Part shown: piece after piece, positions 57,164 to 64,000 of the stretch
Numbering within the stretch: the stretch's first letter is position 1
How the letters are laid out: each line of letters starts with the position of its first letter
Assembly: GCA_963848415.1 (NCBI GenBank)
Contig: CAWKDN010000003.1
Location: 321,993-385,992 of the forward strand
Length of the DNA: 64,000 nucleotides
Direction: 5' to 3'
Origin: CAVQBC01 sp963848415
GTDB taxonomy: Bacteria > Actinomycetota > Thermoleophilia > Solirubrobacterales > Solirubrobacteraceae
The notes under the pieces: model-generated
Told to the model about the DNA's origin: nothing
The model's database searches: none
What the model saw: only the letters and a program-made list of their open reading frames with translations
Position numbers and translations under genes: made by a program

Positions 57164-58350
57164 CCTCCGCGGCCGGAACGCAGGCGGTCCCGAGCGCGAC
57201 GCAGCGGAGCGAGTCCGTCGATCCACACGCGACGCAGCGCCTCGGAGCGCTTGAGCCGGCGGCGCAGCAGGATGGCGCCGAGGCGGCCGTACAACAGCAC
57301 GCGACCGCGCAGGGTGCCCGGCAGGCCGAGGCCCTGGTGCAGCGGCTCGAAGCCGTCCGTGAGCTCCAGCTTGTGGGTCTCGCCGCCGCCGAGATGCTCG
57401 ACCCGCGTCAGCCCCTCCTGCGTGGCCGCCTCGAACGCCGCCTCACGGCAGAGCAGGCCCGGAGAATACGCGTGATAGGCCGGATCGAAGCCGATGCGAT
57501 GGATCGACATTGTCGAGCCGAGGCTGTAGTAGTAGACGAAGCCGATGAGCCGGCCGTCCAGGCGGGCGGTCGCGATGCGGCTGACGTCGCCGGCCGCGAG
57601 GGCGAGCAGCGCCGCACGCTGAAAGCGCGCGCCGGTCTCCGTGCCCAGGTCCGATGTGTCCGGCCGTCCCTCCCAGCGCAACCGGTGGACCTCCAGCACC
57701 TCGGTGAACACCGGGTCCAGCTGCTCGGGCGTACTGACGACGTCGCACTCGAACCGGCCGAGCTCCTCCAGGCGCCGCCGGCGCCGCCGGGTGTCCCGAC
57801 GCCGGGTGCCGGAGAGCTTGCGGGCGGCGACCGCCGTCCAGCCGTCGGTGAGGTCGAGCACCGGCGCCTCGACCCGCTCGATGAGGTGCGCGTCGCCCGG
57901 GCCCAGGGCGCGGGCGAGGCGGCTGTCCGCGGGCAAGCCGAAGACGTCGAGGAAGTCGTAGCCGCCGCCGGCGCGGGTGCGGTCGAGCAGGGCGCCGAGC
58001 ACGGACGCGTTCTCGTCCTGGGCCAGCAGGGCGTCGGCGAGCGCGGACTGGTCTCCGCCCAGAAACCGCAGCCGCCGGACCCCGAGCCGCGAGACGACGA
58101 CGAACGGCAGCGCGGCGACGAGACGGTCATCGCGCTCGGCGACCTGGATCGCCAGCCGGGCGTTCGCGCCGTAGGCGCGCCACCACTCGAGAGCCCAACC
58201 GTGCAGGAGGAATGGACTCGGGCGGGGCATGGCCCGGACCAGCTCGTCCCACTGGGGGGCCAGCGCGACGAAGCCGGCTTCGTCGCCGATCATCCGCAAC
58301 GTGGGCGCGCTCGCCGAATACGGACGAGAGATCACCGCGTGTTCAGCCAC
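57160..58350 (-). CDS. CelD/BcsL-like acetyltransferase, paralogue 1
   Basis: 396 residues from GTG 58350. The GNAT-type core includes WDELVRAMPRPSPFLLHGWA, LAIQVAERDDRLVAALPFVV, LRFLGGDQSALADALL and FDPAYHAYSPGLLCREAAFE, the pattern of CelD/BcsL proteins thought to acetylate exopolysaccharide. The start is supported by a TAAATT box seven bases before it. About 45% of positions seem shared with the paralogue at 62765-63976 (the motif AMPRPSPFLLH is identical). First of three overlapping minus-strand genes. Confidence 0.85.
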   Translation of the reverse strand: MAEHAVISRPYSASAPTLRMIGDEAGFVALAPQWDELVRAMPRPSPFLLHGWALEWWRAYGANARLAIQVAERDDRLVAALPFVVVSRLGVRRLRFLGGDQSALADALLAQDENASVLGALLDRTRAGGGYDFLDVFGLPADSRLARALGPGDAHLIERVEAPVLDLTDGWTAVAARKLSGTRRRDTRRRRRRLEELGRFECDVVSTPEQLDPVFTEVLEVHRLRWEGRPDTSDLGTETGARFQRAALLALAAGDVSRIATARLDGRLIGFVYYYSLGSTMSIHRIGFDPAYHAYSPGLLCREAAFEAATQEGLTRVEHLGGGETHKLELTDGFEPLHQGLGLPGTLRGRVLLYGRLGAILLRRRLKRSEALRRVWIDGLAPLRRARDRLRSGRGG

Positions 58351-58357
58351 ACAGCAC

Positions 58358-58363
58358 AATTTA
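58358..58363 (-). promoter_or_regulatory. -10 box of a nearly leaderless promoter (CelD paralogue 1)
   Basis: On the minus strand TAAATT lies 7 bases before GTG 58350, in an AT-rich stretch (58351-58400) unlike the surrounding DNA. The transcript would begin at or next to the start codon. The paralogue has the same arrangement. Confidence 0.5.
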
Positions 58364-58477
58364 GCGGAAAACGGTTCAACACAGAAGCGATAAACTGACG
58401 ATCGGCTCGCCCCCACTCCTATCAGGCTCCTGAACTCTCTTCCCTATACGTCGGCGCAGGCCCTCGGCGGCCGAGCC

Positions 58478-59824
58478 ATGTCGGCTGGGCAGCGTCGTCT
58501 GCGGCCGGGTCCGGCGGGCAGCGCTGCTGGACTCGCGGCCGGCCTCGTCGTGCTGGTCGCTGGGGGCGCCACGCTCGCGACCCAGCCGCCGCCCGCTCTC
58601 GCCCTGTGGGCGGGGTTGGCCGCGCTCGCCGCGCTGGGGCTCGCGCTGTGGCGCTACGAGCTACTGGTGGCCGTCGCCTTCTTCGCGCTGGGCGGGGTCC
58701 GGTTCGATCCGGCCCCCGTCGACGCTGTCATCGCGGTGCTTGTCGCGGTGGCGCTGGTTACGGGCCGCATCGACCTGCGGCGGGTGCCGGCTCCGGCTCT
58801 GGTCCTGGTCGGCGTCCTGCTCGCGGTCAACCTCGTGTCGGGCGTCGCGGTCGACGACATTCCGCTCGCCGCGCAGTACTTCTCGATCACCCTCTACCTG
58901 GCGGTGTTCGCCGTCTGGTTGTGCTCCTACCTGGCCGCGCAGCGGCGGGTGCGGCTCGTGGTCGGCGCGTACGTCGCGGGCGCGGCGGTCTCAGCGCTGC
59001 TTGGGACGCTCGCGCTCGTAGCGGCGATTCCCGGACTGCCGGCCGACCTGTTCGTCGCCTACGGGACGCGCGCGACCGGCCTGTTTCAGGATCCGAACGT
59101 CTTCGGTCCGTTCCTGGTGCCGGCGGCGCTGATCATGCTGGAGGAGACCCTCATCCCGCGCCTGCTGCGGCTCGGGCGCCCGCTGAGCGCGGTGCTGTTC
59201 GCCGTCCTGACCATCGGCGTCCTGCTGTCCTACTCGCGCGCCGCCTGGCTGAACCTCGTCGTCGGGGTCTTCGTGATGGTCGTCTTCTACGCGCTGCGCG
59301 GGGGTGGGCGGACGCTCAGCCGGATGCTCGTCGCGCTCGCGATCGCCGCCTCGGTGCTGGCCACCGCGTTGGCGATGACAGGCGGCTTCGCCTTCTTGGA
59401 GGAGCGAGCGCAACTGCAGGCCTACGACGCCGAGCGTTTCGGCGGCCAAGATCAGGCGCTCGCGACGGCGGAGGCCCATCCGCTCGGGGTGGGACCGGGC
59501 CAGCTCGAGCTGACGCAGACGCAGCTGCCCCACAACGTCTATGTGCTCGTGCTGGCCGAGCAGGGCGTCGCCGGCCTGGTCGTCCTGCTCGCGCTGTTCG
59601 GCGTCACCCTCTGGATGGCGCTCGTCGCCGCAGCGCGCCGCGGGCATGTGCACGGTCTCGGCACCGCCGCGGTGCTGGCGGCGTGGTGCGGGCTGCTGAT
59701 CAACAGCCTGGTGATCGACACGCTGCACTGGCGTCACCTCTGGTTCGTCGCCGCGCTGGCCTGGGTTGCGTGGCTCACCACCCACCGGTCCGGGCGCAGC
59801 GGACCGGCCGGATCCGCTTCGTGA
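58478..59824 (+). CDS. O-antigen ligase/polymerase-like membrane protein (Wzy/WaaL family)
   Basis: 448 residues with eleven or so membrane helices. The conserved block GTRATGLFQDPNVFGPFLVP marks the large extracytoplasmic loop entry, and SYSRAAWLNLVVGVFVMVVF and VGPGQLELTQTQLPHNVYVLVLAEQG are the family's diagnostic motifs (the conserved Arg and the PHN block). Such proteins polymerise or ligate undecaprenyl-linked glycans outside the membrane. Encoded just before the flippase gene with a GTGA overlap, so both act on the same repeat unit. Confidence 0.88.
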   Translation: MSAGQRRLRPGPAGSAAGLAAGLVVLVAGGATLATQPPPALALWAGLAALAALGLALWRYELLVAVAFFALGGVRFDPAPVDAVIAVLVAVALVTGRIDLRRVPAPALVLVGVLLAVNLVSGVAVDDIPLAAQYFSITLYLAVFAVWLCSYLAAQRRVRLVVGAYVAGAAVSALLGTLALVAAIPGLPADLFVAYGTRATGLFQDPNVFGPFLVPAALIMLEETLIPRLLRLGRPLSAVLFAVLTIGVLLSYSRAAWLNLVVGVFVMVVFYALRGGGRTLSRMLVALAIAASVLATALAMTGGFAFLEERAQLQAYDAERFGGQDQALATAEAHPLGVGPGQLELTQTQLPHNVYVLVLAEQGVAGLVVLLALFGVTLWMALVAAARRGHVHGLGTAAVLAAWCGLLINSLVIDTLHWRHLWFVAALAWVAWLTTHRSGRSGPAGSAS

Positions 59825-61161
59825 CCCCCCCGGCGGAATCGCTGGCCGGCAACTCCGCGCTGATCCTGCTCGCCCGGGTGGTCGGCAACGCCGGCCTGCT
59901 GGCTTCGGTCGTCGTGCTCGCCTGGGGCCTGCCCCCGTCCGGCCGCGGCGCCGTGGCCTTCCTGATCACGACCTCGATGGTCGTGGCCTTCGTCGCCAGC
60001 CTCGGCGCTGGGCCGGCGACGCTGATCTTCGCCGTCCGCTCGGCGGCCCGGCAGCCACAGCTGCTGGCCAACCTCGTCATCAGCACCTGCGCCGGAACGC
60101 TCGGGCTCAGTGTCGTCGTGGTTGCCGGGCTGCAGGCCCTGGAGTCCGTCCGGCCGCCGTCCCTGGCAGATGTCGACCTGATGCTGCTCGCCGCCGCTGC
60201 GATGCTGACCGCTTTCAACGAGGCGAGCTACTACTTCCTGCAGGCCTGCGGTCGCCTGCGCCAGTGGGCGGTGACAGTCATGTGCGTACCCTGGATCTAC
60301 TCGGGGTGGTTGCTCGGGCTGTGGGTGACGGTCGGGCTCAGCGTGACGAGCGCGGCGGCCGCCTACGTGGCTCAGCAGGCTCTGCGCACCGTCTGGACGC
60401 TCGGGCTCAGCGTCCGCGCCGTCGGCCTGGCGCGTCCGTCGCTCCACCTGTGGCGGGAGACGCGCAGCTTCGGCCTGCGCGCGTGGGTCGGTGCCCTCTC
60501 GGGCTTTCTCGCCTTCCGCGCCGACGTGATCGTGATGGGGCTGATCTCGACCGAGGCCGCGCTCGGACTCTACGCCGTGGCCGTCAACGTCGCCGAGATC
60601 GCACTCCTGATCCCAATGGCGGTCGCGACGGCGCTGCCTGCCCTGATCGCGAGCGGCGATCCGGCGGTGGGCGCCGAGCGCGTCCTGCGCGCGCTGCGGG
60701 GTCTCACCATCGTCACGCTGGCGACGGTCGCCGTGGCGGCGCTGCTGTGCCCGTTCCTGCTCCCGCTGGCCTTCGGGACCCAGTACGCGGACTCCGTGCC
60801 TCCGCTGCTCTGGCTGCTGCCTGGCACCTTGGGGCTCGCGGTGATCATGGTCGTGTCCAACGCCCTGCTCGGTTCATCGTCGCCCGGACGCGGGTCGATC
60901 GGGCCCTTCGTCGCCCTCGTCGTGGGTCTCGCTCTCGACTTCGTCCTGATCCCGCCGTACGGTGCGTCGGGCGCGGCGATCGCGTCGAGCGTGGCCTACT
61001 GCGCCGGCGCGATTACCTCGCTCGTGCTCTATCGCCGAATCGCCGACTTCCGCCTCGCGGCGCTCGTCCCCCGACCAGCCGACGCGCGCGAGCTCGTGAC
61101 CACGGCCGCGCGGCTCTTTGCCCGGATCACCCGGCGGCCGGCGGTCGGAGCGCAGCAGTGA
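59821..61161 (+). CDS. Polysaccharide flippase (Wzx/MATE-like)
   Basis: 446 residues from GTG 59821 with about twelve to fourteen membrane helices. LAGNSALILLARVVGNAGLLAS, ASLGAGPATLIFAVRSAARQ and FGLRAWVGALSGFLAFRADVIVMG are typical of the polysaccharide-transport (PST) branch of the MOP exporters; VALVVGLALDFVLIPPYGASGAAIASS is the late conserved block. It flips the lipid-linked sugar unit across the membrane. It overlaps the polymerase gene by 4 bases and is followed by a lipoprotein gene 12 bases later. Confidence 0.88.
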   Translation: MTPPAESLAGNSALILLARVVGNAGLLASVVVLAWGLPPSGRGAVAFLITTSMVVAFVASLGAGPATLIFAVRSAARQPQLLANLVISTCAGTLGLSVVVVAGLQALESVRPPSLADVDLMLLAAAAMLTAFNEASYYFLQACGRLRQWAVTVMCVPWIYSGWLLGLWVTVGLSVTSAAAAYVAQQALRTVWTLGLSVRAVGLARPSLHLWRETRSFGLRAWVGALSGFLAFRADVIVMGLISTEAALGLYAVAVNVAEIALLIPMAVATALPALIASGDPAVGAERVLRALRGLTIVTLATVAVAALLCPFLLPLAFGTQYADSVPPLLWLLPGTLGLAVIMVVSNALLGSSSPGRGSIGPFVALVVGLALDFVLIPPYGASGAAIASSVAYCAGAITSLVLYRRIADFRLAALVPRPADARELVTTAARLFARITRRPAVGAQQ

Positions 61162-61173
61162 GAAGATCCCGGC

Positions 61174-61599
61174 GTGCGACGCCCGCGCCTCGTTGCCGCC
61201 CTCGTCCTCGTCTCGGCCGTCGGGGCCGGGTGCGGTGAGCAGGAGCGGGGCCGCGTGGCCGGCACTCCGGAGCCTGGGCACGCGGCCAAGGTGGAACGCG
61301 ACCCCTACGCGCTCACGTGCGGTGATCTGGCCCGCCAGCCCGAGCACCCCGAGAGCCAGAAGCTCGTGATCCGGGCGGAGTTCGCGCTCGCCCAGGAGCC
61401 CGTCCTGCGAAGGCGCGTGCGGGAGATGACGCTCAACCGGGCCGGCCGCAGCGTCTACTTCGCGCTGACCGAGATTTGCGGCGGGCGCAAGGCGTCCTTC
61501 ACGCCCGCGCGTCAGGCCGTCGAGGCGGTCCGCGACGGCCGCTACCTGGTGCCGCCGCGGCCGGAGTCGACCAACGCCGCATCGCCGCCCGACGGGTGA
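61174..61599 (+). CDS. Lipoprotein of unknown function
   Basis: 141 residues. A lipobox (VSAVGAGC) ends the signal peptide at Cys20. The mature part has two further Cys (LTCGDLARQP and TEICGGRKA), which may pair, and a helical middle (VIRAEFALAQEPVLRRRVRE). It lies just behind the flippase gene and could be part of the polysaccharide operon. Its 3' end overlaps the convergent GIY-YIG gene by 58 bases. No family is recognised. Confidence 0.7.
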   Translation: MRRPRLVAALVLVSAVGAGCGEQERGRVAGTPEPGHAAKVERDPYALTCGDLARQPEHPESQKLVIRAEFALAQEPVLRRRVREMTLNRAGRSVYFALTEICGGRKASFTPARQAVEAVRDGRYLVPPRPESTNAASPPDG

Positions 61600-61847
61600 G
61601 GCCGCCGGCCTGCCGCGATCAGCCGGAGCTTGTCGGCGCGCGGCAGCCGCTTGACGCGGGCCTCCTCGCGCAGGGCGGCCGAGCGGTCGGCGACCGGAAT
61701 GACGAGCGCGAGCACGACCGGCCGGCGGCTGCGGGTGTAGCGGCTGGCGGTGCCGGCCGCGTGCGCGGCGAGCCGGCGGCCGACGTCGGTGGTCCAGCCG
61801 CAGTAGAGGCTGTCGTCGGCGCAGAGCAATAGGTAGACGCAGGCCAC
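61542..61847 (-). CDS. GIY-YIG nuclease-superfamily protein
   Basis: 101 residues from GTG 61847. VYLLLCADDSLYCGWTTDVGRRLAAHAAGTASRYT holds the GIY-YIG core (here YLL ... YCG) with the catalytic Arg in GRRLAAH. VLALVIPVADRSAALREEARVKRLPRADKLRLI is the conserved second half with its Glu. It is of the small YhbQ-like type, thought to act on DNA. The C-terminus (DAALVDSGRGG) is read from the lipoprotein gene's complementary strand. The start is fixed by the conserved beginning; a longer upstream frame does not look coding. Confidence 0.85.
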   Translation of the reverse strand: MACVYLLLCADDSLYCGWTTDVGRRLAAHAAGTASRYTRSRRPVVLALVIPVADRSAALREEARVKRLPRADKLRLIAAGRRPHPSGGDAALVDSGRGGTR

Positions 61848-61898
61848 GGCCCGCCCTTCGCCGGCGGGACCTCGATCCCCTGCCGGTAGCGTCGGATC

Positions 61899-62696
61899 GT
61901 GTTCTCCGCCTTCACGCCGGCGCATCGCGGGGGCGCCGGTCCGCCGCTCGTGTGCCTGCACGGATTCGCGGACACCTGGCGGACCTGGGGCTCGTCCTGC
62001 CGGCGCTCGAGCGCCGACACGACGTGCTGGCGGTGACGCTCGCCGGGCACGCGGGCGGGCCGCCGATCGAGGCACCGGTCGGCGAGGGCGTGCTGGCCGA
62101 CGCGGTCGAGCGGGCGATGGACGCGGCGGGCATGGGCAGCGCGCACGTCGCGGGCAACTCGCTCGGCGGCCACGTCGCGCTCCAGCTCGCCGCGCGTGGC
62201 CGCGCGCGCAGCGTCGTTGGCGCTCGCCCCGGCGGGCGGCTGGGCGCGCGACGATGAGTCCTTCCGCGACGTGCTGCGCCTGCAGGCCGAGCTGCACGCC
62301 GGGCTCAAGGCGGCCGCGCCGCACGCCGAGGCGCTGCTGGCAACCCGCGATGGACGGCGCCGGGCGACGCGGTCGCTCAGGACCAACTTCGAGCACATCC
62401 CGCGCGAGCTGCTCGCCCATCTCATGCTCGGCGCGGCGCGCTGCGACGCGGCGCCGGCGCTGCTCGAGCATGCGCGCCGCGCGGGCTGGCCGCTCGACGC
62501 CGCGGCGATCGCCTGCCCGGTACGGATCATCTGGGGTACCGCTGACCGGCTGCTGCCGTGGCCGTCGGCTGCCGCGCGGTTCCGCGACGAGTGGCTGCCG
62601 CACGCCGACTGGGTGGAGCTCGACGGCGTCGGCCACTGCCCGCAGCTCGACGTCCCGCTCGAGACGGCGCAGCTGATCGTGGGCTTCACGGGCTGA
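61899..62696 (+). pseudogene. Alpha/beta hydrolase with two frameshifts
   Basis: GTG 61899 begins VFSAFTPAHRGGAGPPLVCLHGFADTWRTW, a normal alpha/beta hydrolase start with the oxyanion HG. The frame shifts near 61985, and LGLVLPALERRHDVLAVTLAGHAGGP with the nucleophile elbow VAGNSLGGHVALQLAARG follows. A second shift near 62215 leads to SLALAPAGGWARDDESFRDV, the late Asp in IIWGTADRLLP and the catalytic His in GVGHCPQLDVP, ending at TGA 62694-62696. All catalytic residues survive. The substrate is unknown. Both indels are single-base and may be sequencing errors. Confidence 0.7.
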
Positions 62697-62764
62697 GCGA
62701 CTCAGCGGCGCAGCGAGCGGGCGAAACTCACCGCCATCGCCGCCGTCCTGCTCTCAGCGACCTC

Positions 62765-63976
62765 CTAGCGGCCGAGCGCCCGGCGGACTGGGGCGAGCCC
62801 GTTGAGGTAGAGGCTGCGCAGCTTCTCGTTGCGACGCAGGCGTCGGCGCGCACCGATCACGGCGAGCCGGCCTTGCACGAACGCGCGGCCACGCAACGTC
62901 CGCGGAGCGCCGATGGCCTGGTGCAATGGCTCGTTGCGGTCGGCCAGCTCACGCTTGTAGGCCTCGTTGCCGCCCATGAACTCGACTCGTCGCAATCCCT
63001 CCTCGGAGCCGGCCGCGAATGCCCGGCGCTGGGCGAGGTGGCCCGGGGCGTGCGCCGCATGCTCCGGATCGAAGCCTGTACGGAAGAGGACCATGTTGCC
63101 CTCGAGCGCAAAGTAGGCCTGGAAGGCGATCCCCGTGCCATCAAGGCGGAGGAGGAGGATGCGGGCGACGTCGTCGTCCGCAAGCGCCAGCATGCCGGCG
63201 CGCAAGAAGCGCTCGCCCGCTTCAGTGGCGAGCAGCGAGCCGTCCGGGCGTCCCCTCCAACGCAGTCGGTGCAACCGGACCATGTCATCGAGCGCGGGCT
63301 CGAGCTCGGCTGCCGAACGGGCGACCTGCATCTCGAGCCGCCCCGCCTCGGTGAGGCGTCGCTCGCGCCGCCGGTGGGCGCGGCGGTGACTCGAGGACAG
63401 CTTGGCCTTGTAGACCGCCTCCCACCCGTCAGCCATGTCGAACACAGGCGCCTCACTGCGGGGAATGAGGCGCAAGCCACGTGCGTCGAGCGCCGTCGCG
63501 AAGCGGCTGTCGACCGGCAGGCCGGAGACATCCACAGCGTCGTGCCGCGACGCCCGCATCGCTGCGCCGAGCGCCCTCAAGACCGGATCCGGCTCGCCCG
63601 CGGCGAGCAGCACGTCGGCCAGCGCGGCGTGTTCCCCACCCAGGAACTGAAGCCGGCGGACCCCGAACCGCGGGACGATGGCCAGCGGCGCCGCGCCCAC
63701 CAGCCGGTCGCCGCGCTGCGCCACGTGAATGGTCACGTCGGCTCCGGCGCCAAGGTGACACCACCACGCGTCCAGCCAGGCGTGCAGCAGGAAGGGACTT
63801 GGCCGGGGCATCGCCCGAACGAGCCCGTCCCAATGGGGGCGAAGAGCGGCGAAGTCCGCGCGCGTCGTGACCGTACGTACACGGAGGTCGAATCCAGACG
63901 GCGGCCGGGCGTCCCCTCGGTCGGCATCGGAATCCAGCTCGTGCACCGGGCGAGCTGCGGGCGAGTTGAGTGCCAT
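62765..63976 (-). CDS. CelD/BcsL-like acetyltransferase, paralogue 2
   Basis: 403 residues, starting at ATG 63976. It shares with paralogue 1 (57160-58350) the blocks WDGLVRAMPRPSPFLLHAWL, LQFLGGEHAALADVLLAAGE, GFDPEHAAHAPGHLAQRRAF and VEFMGGNEAYKRELADRNEP, plus a basic RRAHRRRERRL stretch in the middle. The family is thought to acetylate exopolysaccharides in the cytoplasm. A perfect TATAAT lies 8 bases before the start codon. The two copies within 5 kb suggest duplication inside the polysaccharide cluster, with later divergence of substrate. Confidence 0.85.
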   Translation of the reverse strand: MALNSPAARPVHELDSDADRGDARPPSGFDLRVRTVTTRADFAALRPHWDGLVRAMPRPSPFLLHAWLDAWWCHLGAGADVTIHVAQRGDRLVGAAPLAIVPRFGVRRLQFLGGEHAALADVLLAAGEPDPVLRALGAAMRASRHDAVDVSGLPVDSRFATALDARGLRLIPRSEAPVFDMADGWEAVYKAKLSSSHRRAHRRRERRLTEAGRLEMQVARSAAELEPALDDMVRLHRLRWRGRPDGSLLATEAGERFLRAGMLALADDDVARILLLRLDGTGIAFQAYFALEGNMVLFRTGFDPEHAAHAPGHLAQRRAFAAGSEEGLRRVEFMGGNEAYKRELADRNEPLHQAIGAPRTLRGRAFVQGRLAVIGARRRLRRNEKLRSLYLNGLAPVRRALGR

Positions 63977-63984
63977 TGATCTAG

Positions 63985-63990
63985 ATTATA
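63985..63990 (-). promoter_or_regulatory. TATAAT box of a leaderless promoter (CelD paralogue 2)
   Basis: The complement of attata at 63985-63990 reads TATAAT and ends 8 bases before ATG 63976. At that spacing transcription would begin at or beside the A of the start codon. The surrounding 30 bases are AT-rich. Confidence 0.6.
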
Positions 63991-64000
63991 GTCGATCGAG

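Noticed and set aside
1..64000. rRNA or tRNA genes
   Set aside because: No conserved rRNA stretches or tRNA-like T-loop/acceptor combinations were recognised by eye; a covariance-model scan would be needed to exclude a tRNA.

Overview
The window is very GC-rich with strongly G/C-biased third codon positions, many GTG starts and 1-4 nt start/stop overlaps between neighbouring genes. Protein types (actinobacterial-style DnaE, ArgG and GltX, an HDOD-LuxR fusion, CelD-like acetyltransferases, a cysteine-free Rrf2 regulator ending in MYYI) suggest an actinobacterium, possibly of the Thermoleophilia/Solirubrobacterales type. That placement is an inference, since there is no rRNA here. No tRNA, rRNA or CRISPR array was recognised.

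Layout. 1-5.7 kb: the end of a thioredoxin-reductase-like gene, an unknown secreted protein, then a run of frame-disrupted genes (LysR, DedA, MMPL, TetR) with an intact palindromic operator between the last two. 5.7-8.8 kb: a large secreted M14 carboxypeptidase. 8.9-16.5 kb: an alcohol dehydrogenase divergent from a GntR - CoA-transferase - HyuA - HyuB operon, in which HyuB is fused in frame to a cysteine-hydrolase domain resembling N-carbamoylsarcosine amidase. 16.5-19 kb: a frameshifted phospholipase D-like gene and an HMG-CoA lyase. 19-23.7 kb: argG with small unknown genes and a coiled-coil/SCP2-like protein. 23.8-25.4 kb: a decayed toxin-antitoxin pair, a collapsed phosphotransferase remnant and an intact PIN/Phd pair. 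25.4-33.3 kb: an NHL-repeat secreted protein, a four-gene polar amino acid ABC transporter, an MFS transporter and an ArsR-SRPBCC fusion. 33.4-42.7 kb: dnaE, a TetR/DUF6463/SRPBCC locus with a palindromic operator, nfo, gltX, the HDOD-LuxR regulator and rrf2.

42.7-53.6 kb is a 10.9-kb integrative element inserted in the 3' end of rrf2. It is bounded by a 14-bp direct repeat that restores the MYYI C-terminus. From the attR end inward it carries a tyrosine integrase, an excisionase-like HTH protein, a chain of overlapping small genes led by a RepA-like ATPase, seven exact copies of a 9-mer (possible replication origin), and a protein with a small-terminase-like HTH but no capsid or tail genes. 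The attL end holds cargo: an Apea-HEPN-like protein, a broken McrB-N/HNH restriction gene and several repeat-rich orphans. This resembles a phage-satellite-like island with a defence-type cargo end.

53.6-64 kb returns to the chromosome: a 230-bp inverted-repeat structure, then a surface polysaccharide cluster (GT4 glycosyltransferase, polysaccharide deacetylase, FemAB/CelD-type acetyltransferases, Wzy-like polymerase/ligase, Wzx-like flippase), a lipoprotein, a GIY-YIG protein, a frameshifted alpha/beta hydrolase and a second CelD-like paralogue with a TATAAT box right before its start codon.
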